From CAVVTR01 sp963751245 (GTDB lineage: Bacteria; Acidobacteriota; Thermoanaerobaculia; Thermoanaerobaculales; Thermoanaerobaculaceae), in assembly GCA_963751245.1 (NCBI GenBank), contig CAVVTR010000012.1:248001-312000 (forward strand): 64,000 bases of DNA, written 5' to 3'. The notes beneath the pieces are model-generated. The model saw nothing but the letters and a program-made list of their open reading frames with translations. It ran no database searches and was not told where the DNA came from. Shown in pieces: positions 16,878 to 26,272 of this stretch. The stretch's first letter is position 1; the number at the start of each line of letters is the position of its first letter. The position numbers were made by a program, and so were the translations under genes.

Positions 16878-17324
16878 ATGTCGGATCGTAAGTACTCCCA
16901 CCGCGGGTACATGGACAAGGCGAAACGGGAGCCCGAGCGGCGCGCGCCCGATGCGCCCCGGCCCCGTCCAGAGGGCCCGCGCGGCCGGGGCCTGGGCGCC
17001 CCGAGCCAGACGGTCTGGCGCTGCCGCGTCTGCGGGCGCAAGCCCGACGTCGTCGGGAGCGTCGCCTTCGACGCCGTGTGTCCGGGGTGCGGCGCCGACG
17101 TCCACACGTGCTCCAACTGCGCGTTCTTCGACGGCCAGGCTCCCAACGAGTGCCGGCGCGAGGTGCCGGTCCGCATCGCCTCCAAGGCCCGGCGGAACAC
17201 CTGCGAGCTCTTCGCCCCCGCGGCGGCGCAGGAGTTCGCCGCCGAGCCGGACCGCTCCGGCGGGCCGGACCGCGCCGCCAGCGACCCGCGGGCCGCCTTC
17301 GACGCCCTGTTCAAGAAGAAGTGA
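16878..17324 (+). CDS. Small zinc-ribbon-like protein of unknown function
   Basis: 148 residues. The first 45 are very basic and Pro/Arg-rich. WRCRVCGRKP, AVCPGCGADVHTCSNCAFF and NTCELF give at least four Cys pairs, consistent with one or two zinc-binding units. A low-complexity acidic stretch follows and the tail is FKKK. A GTG at 16860 would add six residues but the ATG sits exactly where a leaderless transcript would begin. Soluble. The stop overlaps the GTG of the next gene (GTGA), so the two form an operon. I do not recognise the family well enough to name it. Confidence 0.75.
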   Translation: MSDRKYSHRGYMDKAKREPERRAPDAPRPRPEGPRGRGLGAPSQTVWRCRVCGRKPDVVGSVAFDAVCPGCGADVHTCSNCAFFDGQAPNECRREVPVRIASKARRNTCELFAPAAAQEFAAEPDRSGGPDRAASDPRAAFDALFKKK

Positions 17325-18127
17325 CGGCGTCGGAGCGCCCCGCCTCGGACCCCGGGACAATCCTCGTCGAGACCTCGGCGGGACCGGTGTCGGTGACCGA
17401 CGAGGGACCGGCGGACGCCACCCCCGTGGTGTGCGTGCACGGCATCCCGGGCTCGAGCCGGGACTTCCGCTACCTGGCGCCAGCGCTCGTCCACCGCTTC
17501 CGCGTGGTCCGGGCCGAGATGCCGGGGTTCGGGGACTCGCCCCCGCAGCCCCCCGCCAGCCTGCAGCAGTGGGCGCGCACCCTCCTCGCCGTGGCGGAGT
17601 GGGCGACACCGGGACCGTTCGTGCTGCTGGGACATTCCTTCGGGGGCGGGGGCGTGCTCCTCGCTGCCGCGGCCGCGGGATCGCGGCTCTCCGGAGCGGT
17701 GCTGCTCGCCTCCATGGGGGCCCGGCGGCACCGGGCCTTCACCCTGCCCTCCCGGGCGTACGCCGTGGTCTCGGCGCTTCTCGCCGTCCCCGGCGTGCGC
17801 GGGCCGCTGGTGGGAGCCACGCGCCGGATCTACCGCAACAACGGCCTCCCGGTCCCCGCCGCCGACGACTGGGCCACCGTGCGGCGCCACGTTCGGCTCC
17901 TCGCCTCGGTGCGGTTCAGCGCCCTGGCGGCGGCGGCGCGGCGGATCCAGGCGCCGGTGCTGGTGGCCCACGCCGAGGACGACCGGCTGGTCCAGGTGTC
18001 CATCGCCCGGGAGCTGGCGGCGCTCCTGCCCGGCGGCCGGCTGGTGGTGTTCCCGGACGGCGGACACCACCTCCAGAAGACCCGGGTGAGCGAGGTGGCC
18101 GCCGCGGTGGACTCCCTGCTGGGCTGA
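17321..18127 (+). CDS. Alpha/beta hydrolase
   Basis: 268 residues from a GTG that overlaps the stop of the preceding gene. Alpha/beta-hydrolase fold with the oxyanion region VHGIPGSSRDF (about 31-41), nucleophile elbow GHSFGGGG (Ser about 106), acid AEDDRLVQVS and catalytic His in GGHHLQKT near the C-terminus. No signal peptide. Substrate unknown. It converges on ftsZ with a terminator in between. Confidence 0.85.
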   Translation: MTASERPASDPGTILVETSAGPVSVTDEGPADATPVVCVHGIPGSSRDFRYLAPALVHRFRVVRAEMPGFGDSPPQPPASLQQWARTLLAVAEWATPGPFVLLGHSFGGGGVLLAAAAAGSRLSGAVLLASMGARRHRAFTLPSRAYAVVSALLAVPGVRGPLVGATRRIYRNNGLPVPAADDWATVRRHVRLLASVRFSALAAAARRIQAPVLVAHAEDDRLVQVSIARELAALLPGGRLVVFPDGGHHLQKTRVSEVAAAVDSLLG

Positions 18128-18158
18128 CAAAGAAAGGCGCCCCGCGACGCGCGGGGCG
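18127..18158 (-). terminator. Intrinsic terminator behind ftsZ
   Basis: A 9-base-pair stem (CGCCCCGCG at 18138-18146, CGCGGGGCG at 18150-18158) is followed on the minus strand by CCTTTCTTTG, a U-rich tail. It closes the leftward division operon and begins right at the stop of the convergent hydrolase gene. Confidence 0.75.
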
Positions 18159-18224
18159 GGGAGAAGGAGGCCGACGGCGCCGGGAGGTGGTCGGCGCCGC
18201 GGGCGTGGGAGCGTCGTGAAGGGG

Positions 18225-19418
18225 TCAGTCCATCTGCCGCCTCAGGTAGGTGGGGATCTCGAAGTCGGCGATGTTGCCCACGTTGATGCCGTAGTCCTTG
18301 GGCCGGTCGTCGGGGAGGTACGGGCTGCCGGGTTCGGGAGGTCTCGGCTCCGTCGGGCCCGCCTGGGGCCGCGGCGCCGTGCGGTCGCTGGGGCGCACCG
18401 CCGCGGGCTTGTCCTCGGCGCTGTTGCCGAAGCCGGTGGCCACCACGGTGACCTGGATGCTCTCGTCGAGCTCCTCGCGCTGCCCGTAGCCGAAGAGGAA
18501 CAGGCAGTCCTCGGCGCACCGCTGGGAGATGTACTCGGCGGCGTCGTTGATCTCCGAGATGGTCGTCGTGGGGCCGCCGACGAAGTTGACCAGCACTCGC
18601 TGGGCGCCCTCCAGGGACGTCTCTTCCAGCAGCGGCGAGGAGAACGCCTGCTGGGCAGCCTCGATGGCCCGGTGCTCGCCCTCGCCGACGCCGATGCCCA
18701 TGAGCGCCATGCCGCCGCCGCGCATGACCGTCTCCACGTCGGCGAAGTCGCGGTTGATGATCCCCGTCTCGTTGATGATGTCGGAGATCCCCTGGACTCC
18801 GTGGCGGAGCGCCTCGTCGGCGAGCTGGAACGCCTGCTCCACCGAGACCTGCGGGCCGACCATCTGGAGCAGGCGCGAGTTGGGCACGGTGATGACCGTG
18901 TCCACGCACTTGCGCAGCTCGTCGATGCCCCGGTCGGCGATGCGCGCCTTGCGGGAGCCCTCGAATGAGAACGGCTTGGTCACCACCGCCACCGTCAGCG
19001 CCCCGGCGTCGCGGGCGAGGGTGCCTACCACCGGCGCCGCGCCGGTGCCGGTGCCGCCGCCCATGCCCGCCGCGATGAAGACCATGTCGGCGCCCTCGAG
19101 GCACTCCATGATCTCCTCGGTGCGGTCGAGGGCGGCGCGGTGCGCGGCCTCCGGGTCGCAGCCGGCGCCGAGCGCCTTGCCGCGCCCGTTGGGTGTGACG
19201 AGCTGGATACGGACGCCCGCCTTGGAGACGCGCAGCGCCTGGCCGTCGGTGTTGACCGCGATGAACTCGACGCCCTTGATACCGGCGCTGATCATCCGGT
19301 TGACGGCGTTGCAGCCGCCGCCGCCGACACCCACGACCTTGATGACGGCCGGCGCCGACTCGTCGGTGGTCGTGATCAACCTGGACTGGTCGTCACGAGA
19401 GTCGTCGAACAGAATCAT
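18225..19418 (-). CDS. ftsZ: Cell division GTPase FtsZ
   Basis: 397 residues. Tubulin-like GTPase that forms the division ring at mid-cell. VVGVGGGGCNAVNRM (about 29-43) and the G-box AAGMGGGTGTGAAPV (about 116-130) bind GTP; NRDFADVETVMRGGG carries the synergy-loop region. A Pro-rich linker (about 335-375) leads to a C-terminal DFEIPTYLRRQ, the peptide that binds FtsA. It starts with strong GGAGGAGG, and its ATG overlaps the ftsA stop (ATGA). Last gene of the dcw operon. Confidence 0.98.
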   Translation of the reverse strand: MILFDDSRDDQSRLITTTDESAPAVIKVVGVGGGGCNAVNRMISAGIKGVEFIAVNTDGQALRVSKAGVRIQLVTPNGRGKALGAGCDPEAAHRAALDRTEEIMECLEGADMVFIAAGMGGGTGTGAAPVVGTLARDAGALTVAVVTKPFSFEGSRKARIADRGIDELRKCVDTVITVPNSRLLQMVGPQVSVEQAFQLADEALRHGVQGISDIINETGIINRDFADVETVMRGGGMALMGIGVGEGEHRAIEAAQQAFSSPLLEETSLEGAQRVLVNFVGGPTTTISEINDAAEYISQRCAEDCLFLFGYGQREELDESIQVTVVATGFGNSAEDKPAAVRPSDRTAPRPQAGPTEPRPPEPGSPYLPDDRPKDYGINVGNIADFEIPTYLRRQMD

Positions 19419-20680
19419 CCCCCACCTCCTCCTTTACCCTGCATGACCTTGCGTGCGAGACGCGATAGTAGACCCGGCTTCCTTCTCCTTGGTGTGACCA
19501 CCGGCGGCGACGGCATCCGCGACCGGCTTCCATAGGCGAGCAGGCCCACCGCCACCGCGGGGGAGCGGGCGGGCAGTTCCGGCGTGCTGAACAGCTCGGT
19601 GGCGTCGGCCACGCCCTCGAGCTGGCCGAGACGGGCGCGGCGGAAGAAGACCTCCTCCGCCAGGTCCGCGATGCCGTCCATGTGCGCGCCGCCTCCGGTC
19701 AGGACGATGCCGGTGAACGAGGTGTCCTGGCTGACCTGTTTGCCGAGGTCCGAGAACACCAGCCCGAGGATCTCCTCGAGCCGGAAGCGGATGGTCTGGC
19801 AGAGGTCGCGGCGCGAGATGACGTGGCTCGCGCGCCCGTCGATGGTGGGCACCGCGATGGTCTCCTCCTCACCGACGTCGGCGAGGAGGACGGTGCCGGC
19901 CTCGCGCTTGGCCTGCTCGGCTCCGGCCGCCGTCGTCTGGAAGCGGTGCACGAGGTCGTCGTTGACCTTCTGCGCGCCGAGCGGGAAGCAGCCCGCCGCG
20001 AGCACTTTCTCGCCGCTGAAGGCGGCGTAGCTCGTGACGCCGTAGCCCAGGTCGACCACCACGGCGCCCAGCCGCTGCTCGTCGTCGGTGAGGGCGGCGA
20101 GGGCCGCGGCGATGGGGGAGAAGAGGAACTCCTCGACCTCCAGCCCGGCGGCGTTGATGGCCTTCTCCAGCGTGCGCACGGGGTTCTCCTGGCACGCGAT
20201 GACGTAGGCGTCCACGGCCAGGTGGCGACCCACCATCTGCTGCGGGTCCACGATCCCCTCCTGGTCGTCCAGCGCGTAGGCGTGGCTGATCACGTTGAGC
20301 ACCGTGTGCCCGGCGGGGAGCGGCTGGCGCCGGACGGCCTCGTGGAGCTGCTCGAGGTCGCGGAGCGTGACCTCCCGCTCGCGGGAGCCCAGGGTGATCG
20401 TGGCGCGGGTCATGCGGCCGTTGAGGAAGTTGCCCGCCACCGAGGCGACCACGCGCTCCATGGGCACCTTGGCCATGAGCTCCGCTTCCTCGGCGGCGAC
20501 CCGGATGGCATCGACGACCGGCTTCATCTGGACCACCTGGCCGCCCCGCATGCCGGCGGAGGCGGCGATCCCCACTCCGCGGATGACGAGGTCGGAGTTG
20601 CCGTCGAGCTCGGCGATCAGGGCCAGCACGCGGTGGTCGCCCACGTCGAGGGCCGCCACGATGTTGGGCGGCTGGGCCAT
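19415..20680 (-). CDS. ftsA: Cell division protein FtsA
   Basis: 421 residues, actin-like ATPase that anchors FtsZ to the membrane. VAALDVGDHRVLALIAE (phosphate 1), AVVVDLGYGVTSYAAF (phosphate 2) and IVLTGGGAHMDGIADLAEE (adenosine) are visible; the SHS2 (1C) domain lies in between. A C-terminal amphipathic stretch LLSRLARKVM is the probable membrane anchor. The tail KGGGGG is read from the ftsZ ribosome-binding site. The start overlaps the ftsQ stop by one base. Confidence 0.95.
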   Translation of the reverse strand: MAQPPNIVAALDVGDHRVLALIAELDGNSDLVIRGVGIAASAGMRGGQVVQMKPVVDAIRVAAEEAELMAKVPMERVVASVAGNFLNGRMTRATITLGSREREVTLRDLEQLHEAVRRQPLPAGHTVLNVISHAYALDDQEGIVDPQQMVGRHLAVDAYVIACQENPVRTLEKAINAAGLEVEEFLFSPIAAALAALTDDEQRLGAVVVDLGYGVTSYAAFSGEKVLAAGCFPLGAQKVNDDLVHRFQTTAAGAEQAKREAGTVLLADVGEEETIAVPTIDGRASHVISRRDLCQTIRFRLEEILGLVFSDLGKQVSQDTSFTGIVLTGGGAHMDGIADLAEEVFFRRARLGQLEGVADATELFSTPELPARSPAVAVGLLAYGSRSRMPSPPVVTPRRRKPGLLSRLARKVMQGKGGGGG

Positions 20681-21399
20681 CAGGAGGCCTCCCCCGCGGC
20701 GGGCGGCGGCGCCGGCAGCACTGCGACGCGCCCGGGCACGCGGGCGTCGAGGCGCAGCGGGTCGGCGCCCACCTCGCGGTCCCAGGCGGTGAGCACGCGG
20801 CGCGCCTCGGTGACCGACGCCGGGCGGTCGAGGTCCGCGAGGACGGGGAACGGGGTGTCCGCGAAGGTCAGCTCCACGGCGCCGGCGCCGATGCGCCGGA
20901 TCCGCCGCAGCGGCCGGCCCCACCGCTCCCCGAGGCCGGCCGCGCCGGCGAGCGCGGCCGAGAGGTCGTCGGGGTGCGCACCGAAGTCCACGGCCTCGAG
21001 GAGGTCGGCCTCGCCCGCGGCGGGGCCCAGGATGGTTCCGGAGGCGTCCACCAGCCGGCGCAGGGAGCCGTCCACGGCCACCGCCGCCGGCACCCGTTCG
21101 GTCACCACGCAGGTCACGACGCCGTCCAGGGAGACGCGGACCCGGGCGTCCTCGACCCACGGGAGCGCCCTCACCGCCGCGCGGAGCGCCTCGGGGCGCG
21201 CCGCCAGGGTCGGCGTGCCCAGGGCGGAGCGAAGCGCCTGCTCCACCGCGGCCGCGGGGAACCGGTGGACGCCGCTCACCCGGACCTCGCGGACCTGCAG
21301 CGCCAGCGCCAGGGTGGCCGTCGCCGCCAGCAGGACGACGAGGAGCCCGGAGCGCAGGGCCAGCCGCCAGGCCCGCCGCCGCCGCGGGAGGCCGTTCAC
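20680..21399 (-). CDS. ftsQ: Cell division protein FtsQ/DivIB
   Basis: 239 residues. A short basic cytoplasmic tail, one TM helix (about 14-34), then a POTRA-like domain beginning VREVRVSGVHRFPAAAVEQAL and an FtsQ beta domain. It bridges early and late division proteins from the periplasmic side. Identification rests on order in the operon, topology and POTRA motif; sequence is divergent as usual for FtsQ. It overlaps murC by four bases and ftsA by one. Confidence 0.85.
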   Translation of the reverse strand: MNGLPRRRRAWRLALRSGLLVVLLAATATLALALQVREVRVSGVHRFPAAAVEQALRSALGTPTLAARPEALRAAVRALPWVEDARVRVSLDGVVTCVVTERVPAAVAVDGSLRRLVDASGTILGPAAGEADLLEAVDFGAHPDDLSAALAGAAGLGERWGRPLRRIRRIGAGAVELTFADTPFPVLADLDRPASVTEARRVLTAWDREVGADPLRLDARVPGRVAVLPAPPPAAGEAS

Positions 21400-22771
21400 G
21401 CGCCACCCCCTGCGAGCCAGCGTTCGCCGAGGCGGACGACGTTGCCGGCGCCCATGGTGAGGAGGACGTCGCCGGGGCGCAGGACGCCGGGAAGCAGCGC
21501 CAGCGCCTCCTCGAAGGAGCCCGCCGCAAGGGCGTGCCGGTGGCCGGACTGAGCCGCCGCCGCCACCACCAGGTCGTGGCTGACACCGGCGATGGGCTGC
21601 TCCCGCGCGGGGTAGATGGGAAGGACGACAACCACGTCTGCGCCCAGCAGCGCTTCGCCGAACTCCCGGGCGAAGCGCAGGGTGCGCGAGAACAGGTGCG
21701 GCTGGAACACCGCCACCAGCCGGGCCTCCGGGAAGGTCTGGCGGGCGGCCTGGAGGGTCGCCGCGACCTCGGTGGGATGGTGCGCGTAGTCGTCGACGAG
21801 GATGACGCCGTCGCGCTCGCCCTTGCGCTCGAAGCGGCGCGCCACCCCGGTGAACGAGCCCACGGCCGCCGCGATGATGTCGAAGGGGACGCCGATCTCC
21901 ACCGCGGCGGCCACGGCGGCGAGGGCGTTGGACAGGGCGTGGCGCCCGGGCAGCGGCACCGCGAGCTCACCCAGCTCCGTGCCGCCAGCGGTCACGGTGC
22001 AGTGGGCCCCGTCCGGAGCGAAGGCCACGCGGCGCGCGCTCACCTGCGCCTGCGGCGACAGGCCGTAGGTCACGGTCCGCCGGGTCAACCGCGGGAGCAG
22101 CCGGCGTACGCCGGCGTCGTCCAGGTTCGCGATGCACGCCCCGTAGAACGGCACCCGGTTGGCGAAGGTCACGAAGGCGTCCTCCATGGCCTCCACCGTG
22201 CCGTACGTGTCGAGGTGCTCCGCCTCCACGGTGGTGATGACGGCCACCACCGGGAAGAGGTCAAGGAACGATCGGTCGTACTCGTCCGCCTCGCACACCA
22301 TGTACTCGGAGTGGCCGAGGCGCGCGTGGGCGGCGAGGAAGTGGACGCGGCCGCCCACGACCACGGTGGGATCCCCCCCGCCCGGGTGAGCACGAAGCCC
22401 GTGAGGGAGGTGGTGGTTGTCTTGCCGTGGGTGCCCGCCACCGCGATGGTCCACTTGAGGCGGGAGAGCTCGCCCAGCATCTCGGCGCGGCGGATCACGG
22501 GGATGCCTGCCCGCCGGGCGGCCTCGACCTCGGGCTGCGCGGTGGCCACGGCGGAGGAGATCACCAGCACCTGGGCGTCCCGCAGGTGGTCGGCGCCGTG
22601 GCCGATGGTCACGGGGATGCCGAGCCTCTCCAGGCGCTCGGTGGTCTCCGACGCCGCCAGGTCGCAGCCGGAGACGCCGAGGCCCTCGCCGTGGAGCAGC
22701 TCGGCGAGGCCGCACATGCCGGCGCCGCCGATGCCCATGAAGTGCAGGTTGCGGAACTGGCCGAAGTTCAT
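21396..22771 (-). CDS. murC: UDP-N-acetylmuramate-L-alanine ligase, with a one-base frameshift
   Basis: Adds L-alanine to UDP-MurNAc in peptidoglycan synthesis. The N-terminal part (NLHFMGIGGAGMCGLAELL; P-loop AVAGTHGKTTTT) and the rest (from DPTVVVGGRVHF, including EADEYDRSFLDL, GRHALSNALAA, VDDYAHHPTEV) lie in different frames. They rejoin into a normal 458-residue MurC if one C is added to the run of seven at 22373-22379, where eight are expected (coding ...AGGDPT...). The total span is one base short of a multiple of three. As murC is essential and everything else is intact, a sequencing or assembly slip in the homopolymer is likeliest; true slippage cannot be excluded. Overlaps murG and ftsQ by four bases. 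Confidence 0.9.
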
Positions 22772-23856
22772 GCGGCACCTCCGGCGGCGGCGGCGCCCAC
22801 GGCGCGGGAGAGCACCATGCGCGCTACGGTGCCGGCCGCGTCCTTCCGCGCCAGGCCCGAGCCCAGGGCGCCGCGGACCGCGAGGGTCTCGGGGTGGGCG
22901 AGGAGTCCGGCGATGGCCACGGCGAGGGACACCGGAGAGGCGCCGCTCTCCTCCAGCACCACGGCGGCGCCGGTGGCCTCCAGGGCCCGGGCGTTGCCGA
23001 GCTGGTGGCCGTGGGCCGCCGCGGCGAAGGGGACGAGCACCGCCGGGCGCGACGCCGCGGCGATCTCGCTCACCGCGAGCGCCCCGCTGCGGGCCACCAC
23101 CAGGCTCGAGGCGGCCAGCGCCTCCCACGGCCGCTCCAGGAAGCCCGAGACCTCGGCCTCGATGCCCAGGCCCGCGTAGCGGCCGCGCACCTCCTCCTCC
23201 CAGCGCGGGCCCGCCTGGTGGACGACCCGCGGCAGCGGCACCGTCCGCGCCAGGATGGCGAGCGCCTCCGGCACCGTGCGGTTGAGCACGGCGGCGCCCT
23301 GGGAACCCCCCAGTACGAGCACGGCGGGCTCGGATGGCGGCGCGCCCACGGCGAAGAACTCCTCGCGCACGGGGTTGCCCGTCCACGTCGCGGGCAGGCT
23401 GGGGAACGCCGCCACGGCGGCGCGGAAGCCGCACGCGATTGCGACGGCCCACGGGGCCAGGATTCGGTGGGTGAGTCCGGGCACTGCGTTCTGCTCCTGG
23501 AGGATGACGGGCAGGCCGAGCAGGGAGGCCGCCAGCGCGCCGGGCAGCGCGGCGTAGCCCCCGACGGAGAGCACCGCGCCGGCCTGCCGGCGCATCAGGT
23601 GGGCGACCGCCGCGGCGGTGGCGGGGACCAGGCGCAGCGCGGCTCCGGCCTGGGACGCCCGGGAGCGCCCCACCGCGCCGGTGACGGGGAGCAGGGCGAT
23701 GGGCAGCCCCGCCTGGGGCACGCGCACCGCCTCGAGCCCGCGCTCGGCCCCGAGCCACGACACGGGGGCGCCCGCCCGGTGCAGCTCGGCAGCCACGGCG
23801 AGGCCGGGGAACAGGTGGCCCCCGGTGCCGCCGCCGGCGATGACGATCTCCCTCAC
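22768..23856 (-). CDS. murG: Lipid II synthase MurG
   Basis: 362 residues from a GTG preceded by AAGGAGG. GT28 glycosyltransferase at the inner face of the membrane: transfers GlcNAc from UDP-GlcNAc to lipid I. REIVIAGGGTGGHLFPGLAVA (G-loop 1, split here as IAGGGTGGHLFPG), VGGYAALPGALAA (G-loop 2) and VLGGSQGAAVLN (G-loop 3) are present, with the UDP-binding SEIAAASRPAVLVPF and AAHGHQLGNARAL near the C-terminus. GTGA overlap with ftsW upstream, ATGA-type overlap with murC downstream. Confidence 0.96.
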   Translation of the reverse strand: MREIVIAGGGTGGHLFPGLAVAAELHRAGAPVSWLGAERGLEAVRVPQAGLPIALLPVTGAVGRSRASQAGAALRLVPATAAAVAHLMRRQAGAVLSVGGYAALPGALAASLLGLPVILQEQNAVPGLTHRILAPWAVAIACGFRAAVAAFPSLPATWTGNPVREEFFAVGAPPSEPAVLVLGGSQGAAVLNRTVPEALAILARTVPLPRVVHQAGPRWEEEVRGRYAGLGIEAEVSGFLERPWEALAASSLVVARSGALAVSEIAAASRPAVLVPFAAAAHGHQLGNARALEATGAAVVLEESGASPVSLAVAIAGLLAHPETLAVRGALGSGLARKDAAGTVARMVLSRAVGAAAAGGAA

Positions 23857-24929
23857 GCGCCCTCCTTGCCGACGTTGAGGAGCAGCCCGATGGCCATGAG
23901 GGTCATCACCACGTCGGAGCCTCCCGCCGACAGCAGCGGCAGGGGGATTCCCTTCGCCGGGGCGAGGTCGATGCACACCGAGACGTTGAGCAGCGCCTGT
24001 ACCGCGATGGCGGTGGCCAGCCCCCCGGCGAGCATGGCGCTCTCCGCGGTGGGCGCGCGCCGCGCTGCCATGAACGCGCGGGTCACGATGAGGCCGAGGG
24101 CCACCAGGGTGAGGGTGGCGCCGACGAAGCCGAGCTCCTCGCCGATGATCGAGAAGATGAAGTCGCTGTGGGGCTGGGGCAGGAAGAAGAGCTTCTGGAT
24201 GCTCTGCCCCGGGCCGCGCCCGAAGAAGCCGCCGCCCCCCACGGCGATGAGCGACTGGTGGACCTGGTAGCTGGGGTCGCCCAGGAAGGCGACGAGGCGC
24301 TGGCGGCGGTAGGGCGCGGCGAGCATGAAGATCGAGAGCAGCACCACCGCGGAGGCGCCCGCCGCCGCGAGGGGACGCCAGGGTGCGCCGGCGAGCAGGA
24401 GCACCGCCGCGCCGGTGACGAGCAGGAGGGCGGCGGAGCCCAGATCGGGCTCGAAGAGGACGAGGGCGCAGGTCACGGCGATGATGCCGAGGGCGCCGAG
24501 CAGGGTGAGCCGCTCGTCGGCGTCCTGCTGGCGCCTGCGGACGATGAACACCGCGAGGGCCAGGGGCAGGACGATCTTGGCCAGGGCCGAGGGCTGGAAC
24601 GAGCCCATGGGCAGGCGCAGCCAGCGGTGGGTGTGCGCCACCGCCGGCTGCAGGTATGCCGTGGCGAGGGCGATCCATGTGAGGCCCAGGGCCGGCATGG
24701 CGAGCTTCCAGCTGGCGAGCCGGCGAAGGGGCACGAAGGTGGCCGCCAGCATGGCGGCGAACCCGAGCACCACCGCGACGAGCTGGCGCACGGCGTACTC
24801 GCTCTGGGAGGCGCTGCCGTAGGGGGTCGACAGGTGGGCCGAGGCGGACTTCACCATCACCACGCCGAACGCCGCGGTGAGCAGCGTGGCGCCCAGGAGC
24901 CAGCGGTCGATCTGACGGCGCCGCGGCAT
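23853..24929 (-). CDS. ftsW: Lipid II glycosyltransferase/division protein FtsW
   Basis: 358 residues, SEDS-family membrane protein with about ten TM helices. LGDPSYQVHQSLIAVGGGGF and FFGRGPGQSIQK are SEDS hallmarks, as are FSIIGEELGFVG and the C-terminal GIPLPLLSAGGSDVVMTL. It polymerises septal glycan with FtsI. The ATG overlaps the murD stop (TGATG). Confidence 0.96.
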   Translation of the reverse strand: MPRRRQIDRWLLGATLLTAAFGVVMVKSASAHLSTPYGSASQSEYAVRQLVAVVLGFAAMLAATFVPLRRLASWKLAMPALGLTWIALATAYLQPAVAHTHRWLRLPMGSFQPSALAKIVLPLALAVFIVRRRQQDADERLTLLGALGIIAVTCALVLFEPDLGSAALLLVTGAAVLLLAGAPWRPLAAAGASAVVLLSIFMLAAPYRRQRLVAFLGDPSYQVHQSLIAVGGGGFFGRGPGQSIQKLFFLPQPHSDFIFSIIGEELGFVGATLTLVALGLIVTRAFMAARRAPTAESAMLAGGLATAIAVQALLNVSVCIDLAPAKGIPLPLLSAGGSDVVMTLMAIGLLLNVGKEGA

Positions 24930-26272
24930 CAGCGACCCTCCCCCGCGGCCCGGGCGAGGCGGGCGAACTCGGCGCCGCGGTGGGCATAGTCGCGGAACTG
25001 GTCGAAGGAGGCGCAGGCGGGGGACAGCAGCACCGTGTCCCCGGTCCGGGCGTGCCGCGCGGCCCTGGCCACCGCCTCCTCGAGGGTGCCGCAGTCCTCG
25101 AGGGGCACGGCGCCGGCGAGGGCGCGGGCGATGTCGGCCGCCGCCTCGCCGATGAGGTAGGCGCGCGCCACGAGCCCCGCCACGGCGGGCCGCAGCTCGG
25201 CGAAGTCCTGGCCCTTGCCGAGCCCTCCCAGGATGAGGTGGATCGTTCCCGGCGCGTACCCCTCGAGCCCCGCGGCGGTGGCGCCGATGTTGGTGCCCTT
25301 GGAGTCCTCGACCCAGCGGACGCCTCCCGCCTCGGCGACGACCTGGTGGCGGTGGGGGAGGCCCGCGAAGGTGCGCAGCGCGGCCGCCACGGCCCCCCGG
25401 GGCACGCCGGCGCGCACGGCCGCCAGCGCCGCCGCCAGGGCGTTGGCCACATTGTGGCGGCCGAGGACGCGGAGCTCGCCGCGGTCGAGCAGCGGCGCGC
25501 CGTCGACGACCAGGGCGTCGCCGGCGAGGTGGGCGTCGGCGCCGGAGTCGGTCAGCGAGAACCGGGCTACGCGCGAGGGCACGGACAGCCCGGCGACCCG
25601 GGGCTCGTCGCCGTTGAGCACGGCGGTGTCGTCCGGGCCCTGGCACTGGAACAGCCGCGCCTTGAGCGCGAGGTAGGCGTCGATCCCGGCGTGGCGGTCG
25701 AGGTGGTCGGCGGAGAGGTTGAGGAGCACGCCCACCGCGGGGCGCAGCGTCGTGCAGCCCTCGAGCTGGAACGACGAGAGCTCCAGGACCACCGTGTCCC
25801 AGCCTCCCTCGGCCGCCAGGGTGGCGGCGGGGGTGCCGATGTTGCCGCCGACGCCGACGCGCCGTCCCGCGGCGCGGAAGATCTCGCCGAGCATGGCGGT
25901 CACGGTGCTCTTCCCGTTGGAGCCGGTGACCCCGAGCAGCGGCGTGCCGGCGAGCCGCCGGGAGGCGAGCTCCACCTCCGCCACCACCTCGAGACCGCGC
26001 CGGCGCGCCTCCACGAGGAGCGGGAGCTCCCACGGCACCCCCGGCGAGACGACCACCAGCTCCACGCCGTCGAGAACGGCGGGGGGATGGCCCCCGAAGA
26101 CGCGCGCGGCGGAGGCGGGCAGGCCGGCCGCGCGCTCCGCGAGGGCGGCGGCCTCCCTGGCGTCGTTGACGGTCACGGACCACCCCTCGGCCGCGAGCAG
26201 CCCGGCGGCGGCGAGCCCGGAGGCTCCGAGGCCCACGATCAGGGCGCGGCGGGGGGCGGTGGTCTCGCTCAT
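24929..26272 (-). CDS. murD: UDP-N-acetylmuramoylalanine-D-glutamate ligase
   Basis: 447 residues. Adds D-glutamate to UDP-MurNAc-L-Ala in the cytoplasm. Rossmann start ALIVGLGASGLAAAGLLA, P-loop GVTGSNGKSTVTAML (about 110-124), LELSSFQLEG, NLSADHLDRHAG and the C-terminal VEDSKGTNIGAT are the Mur-ligase/MurD motifs. Overlaps mraY by four bases and ftsW by one. Confidence 0.96.
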   Translation of the reverse strand: MSETTAPRRALIVGLGASGLAAAGLLAAEGWSVTVNDAREAAALAERAAGLPASAARVFGGHPPAVLDGVELVVVSPGVPWELPLLVEARRRGLEVVAEVELASRRLAGTPLLGVTGSNGKSTVTAMLGEIFRAAGRRVGVGGNIGTPAATLAAEGGWDTVVLELSSFQLEGCTTLRPAVGVLLNLSADHLDRHAGIDAYLALKARLFQCQGPDDTAVLNGDEPRVAGLSVPSRVARFSLTDSGADAHLAGDALVVDGAPLLDRGELRVLGRHNVANALAAALAAVRAGVPRGAVAAALRTFAGLPHRHQVVAEAGGVRWVEDSKGTNIGATAAGLEGYAPGTIHLILGGLGKGQDFAELRPAVAGLVARAYLIGEAAADIARALAGAVPLEDCGTLEEAVARAARHARTGDTVLLSPACASFDQFRDYAHRGAEFARLARAAGEGR

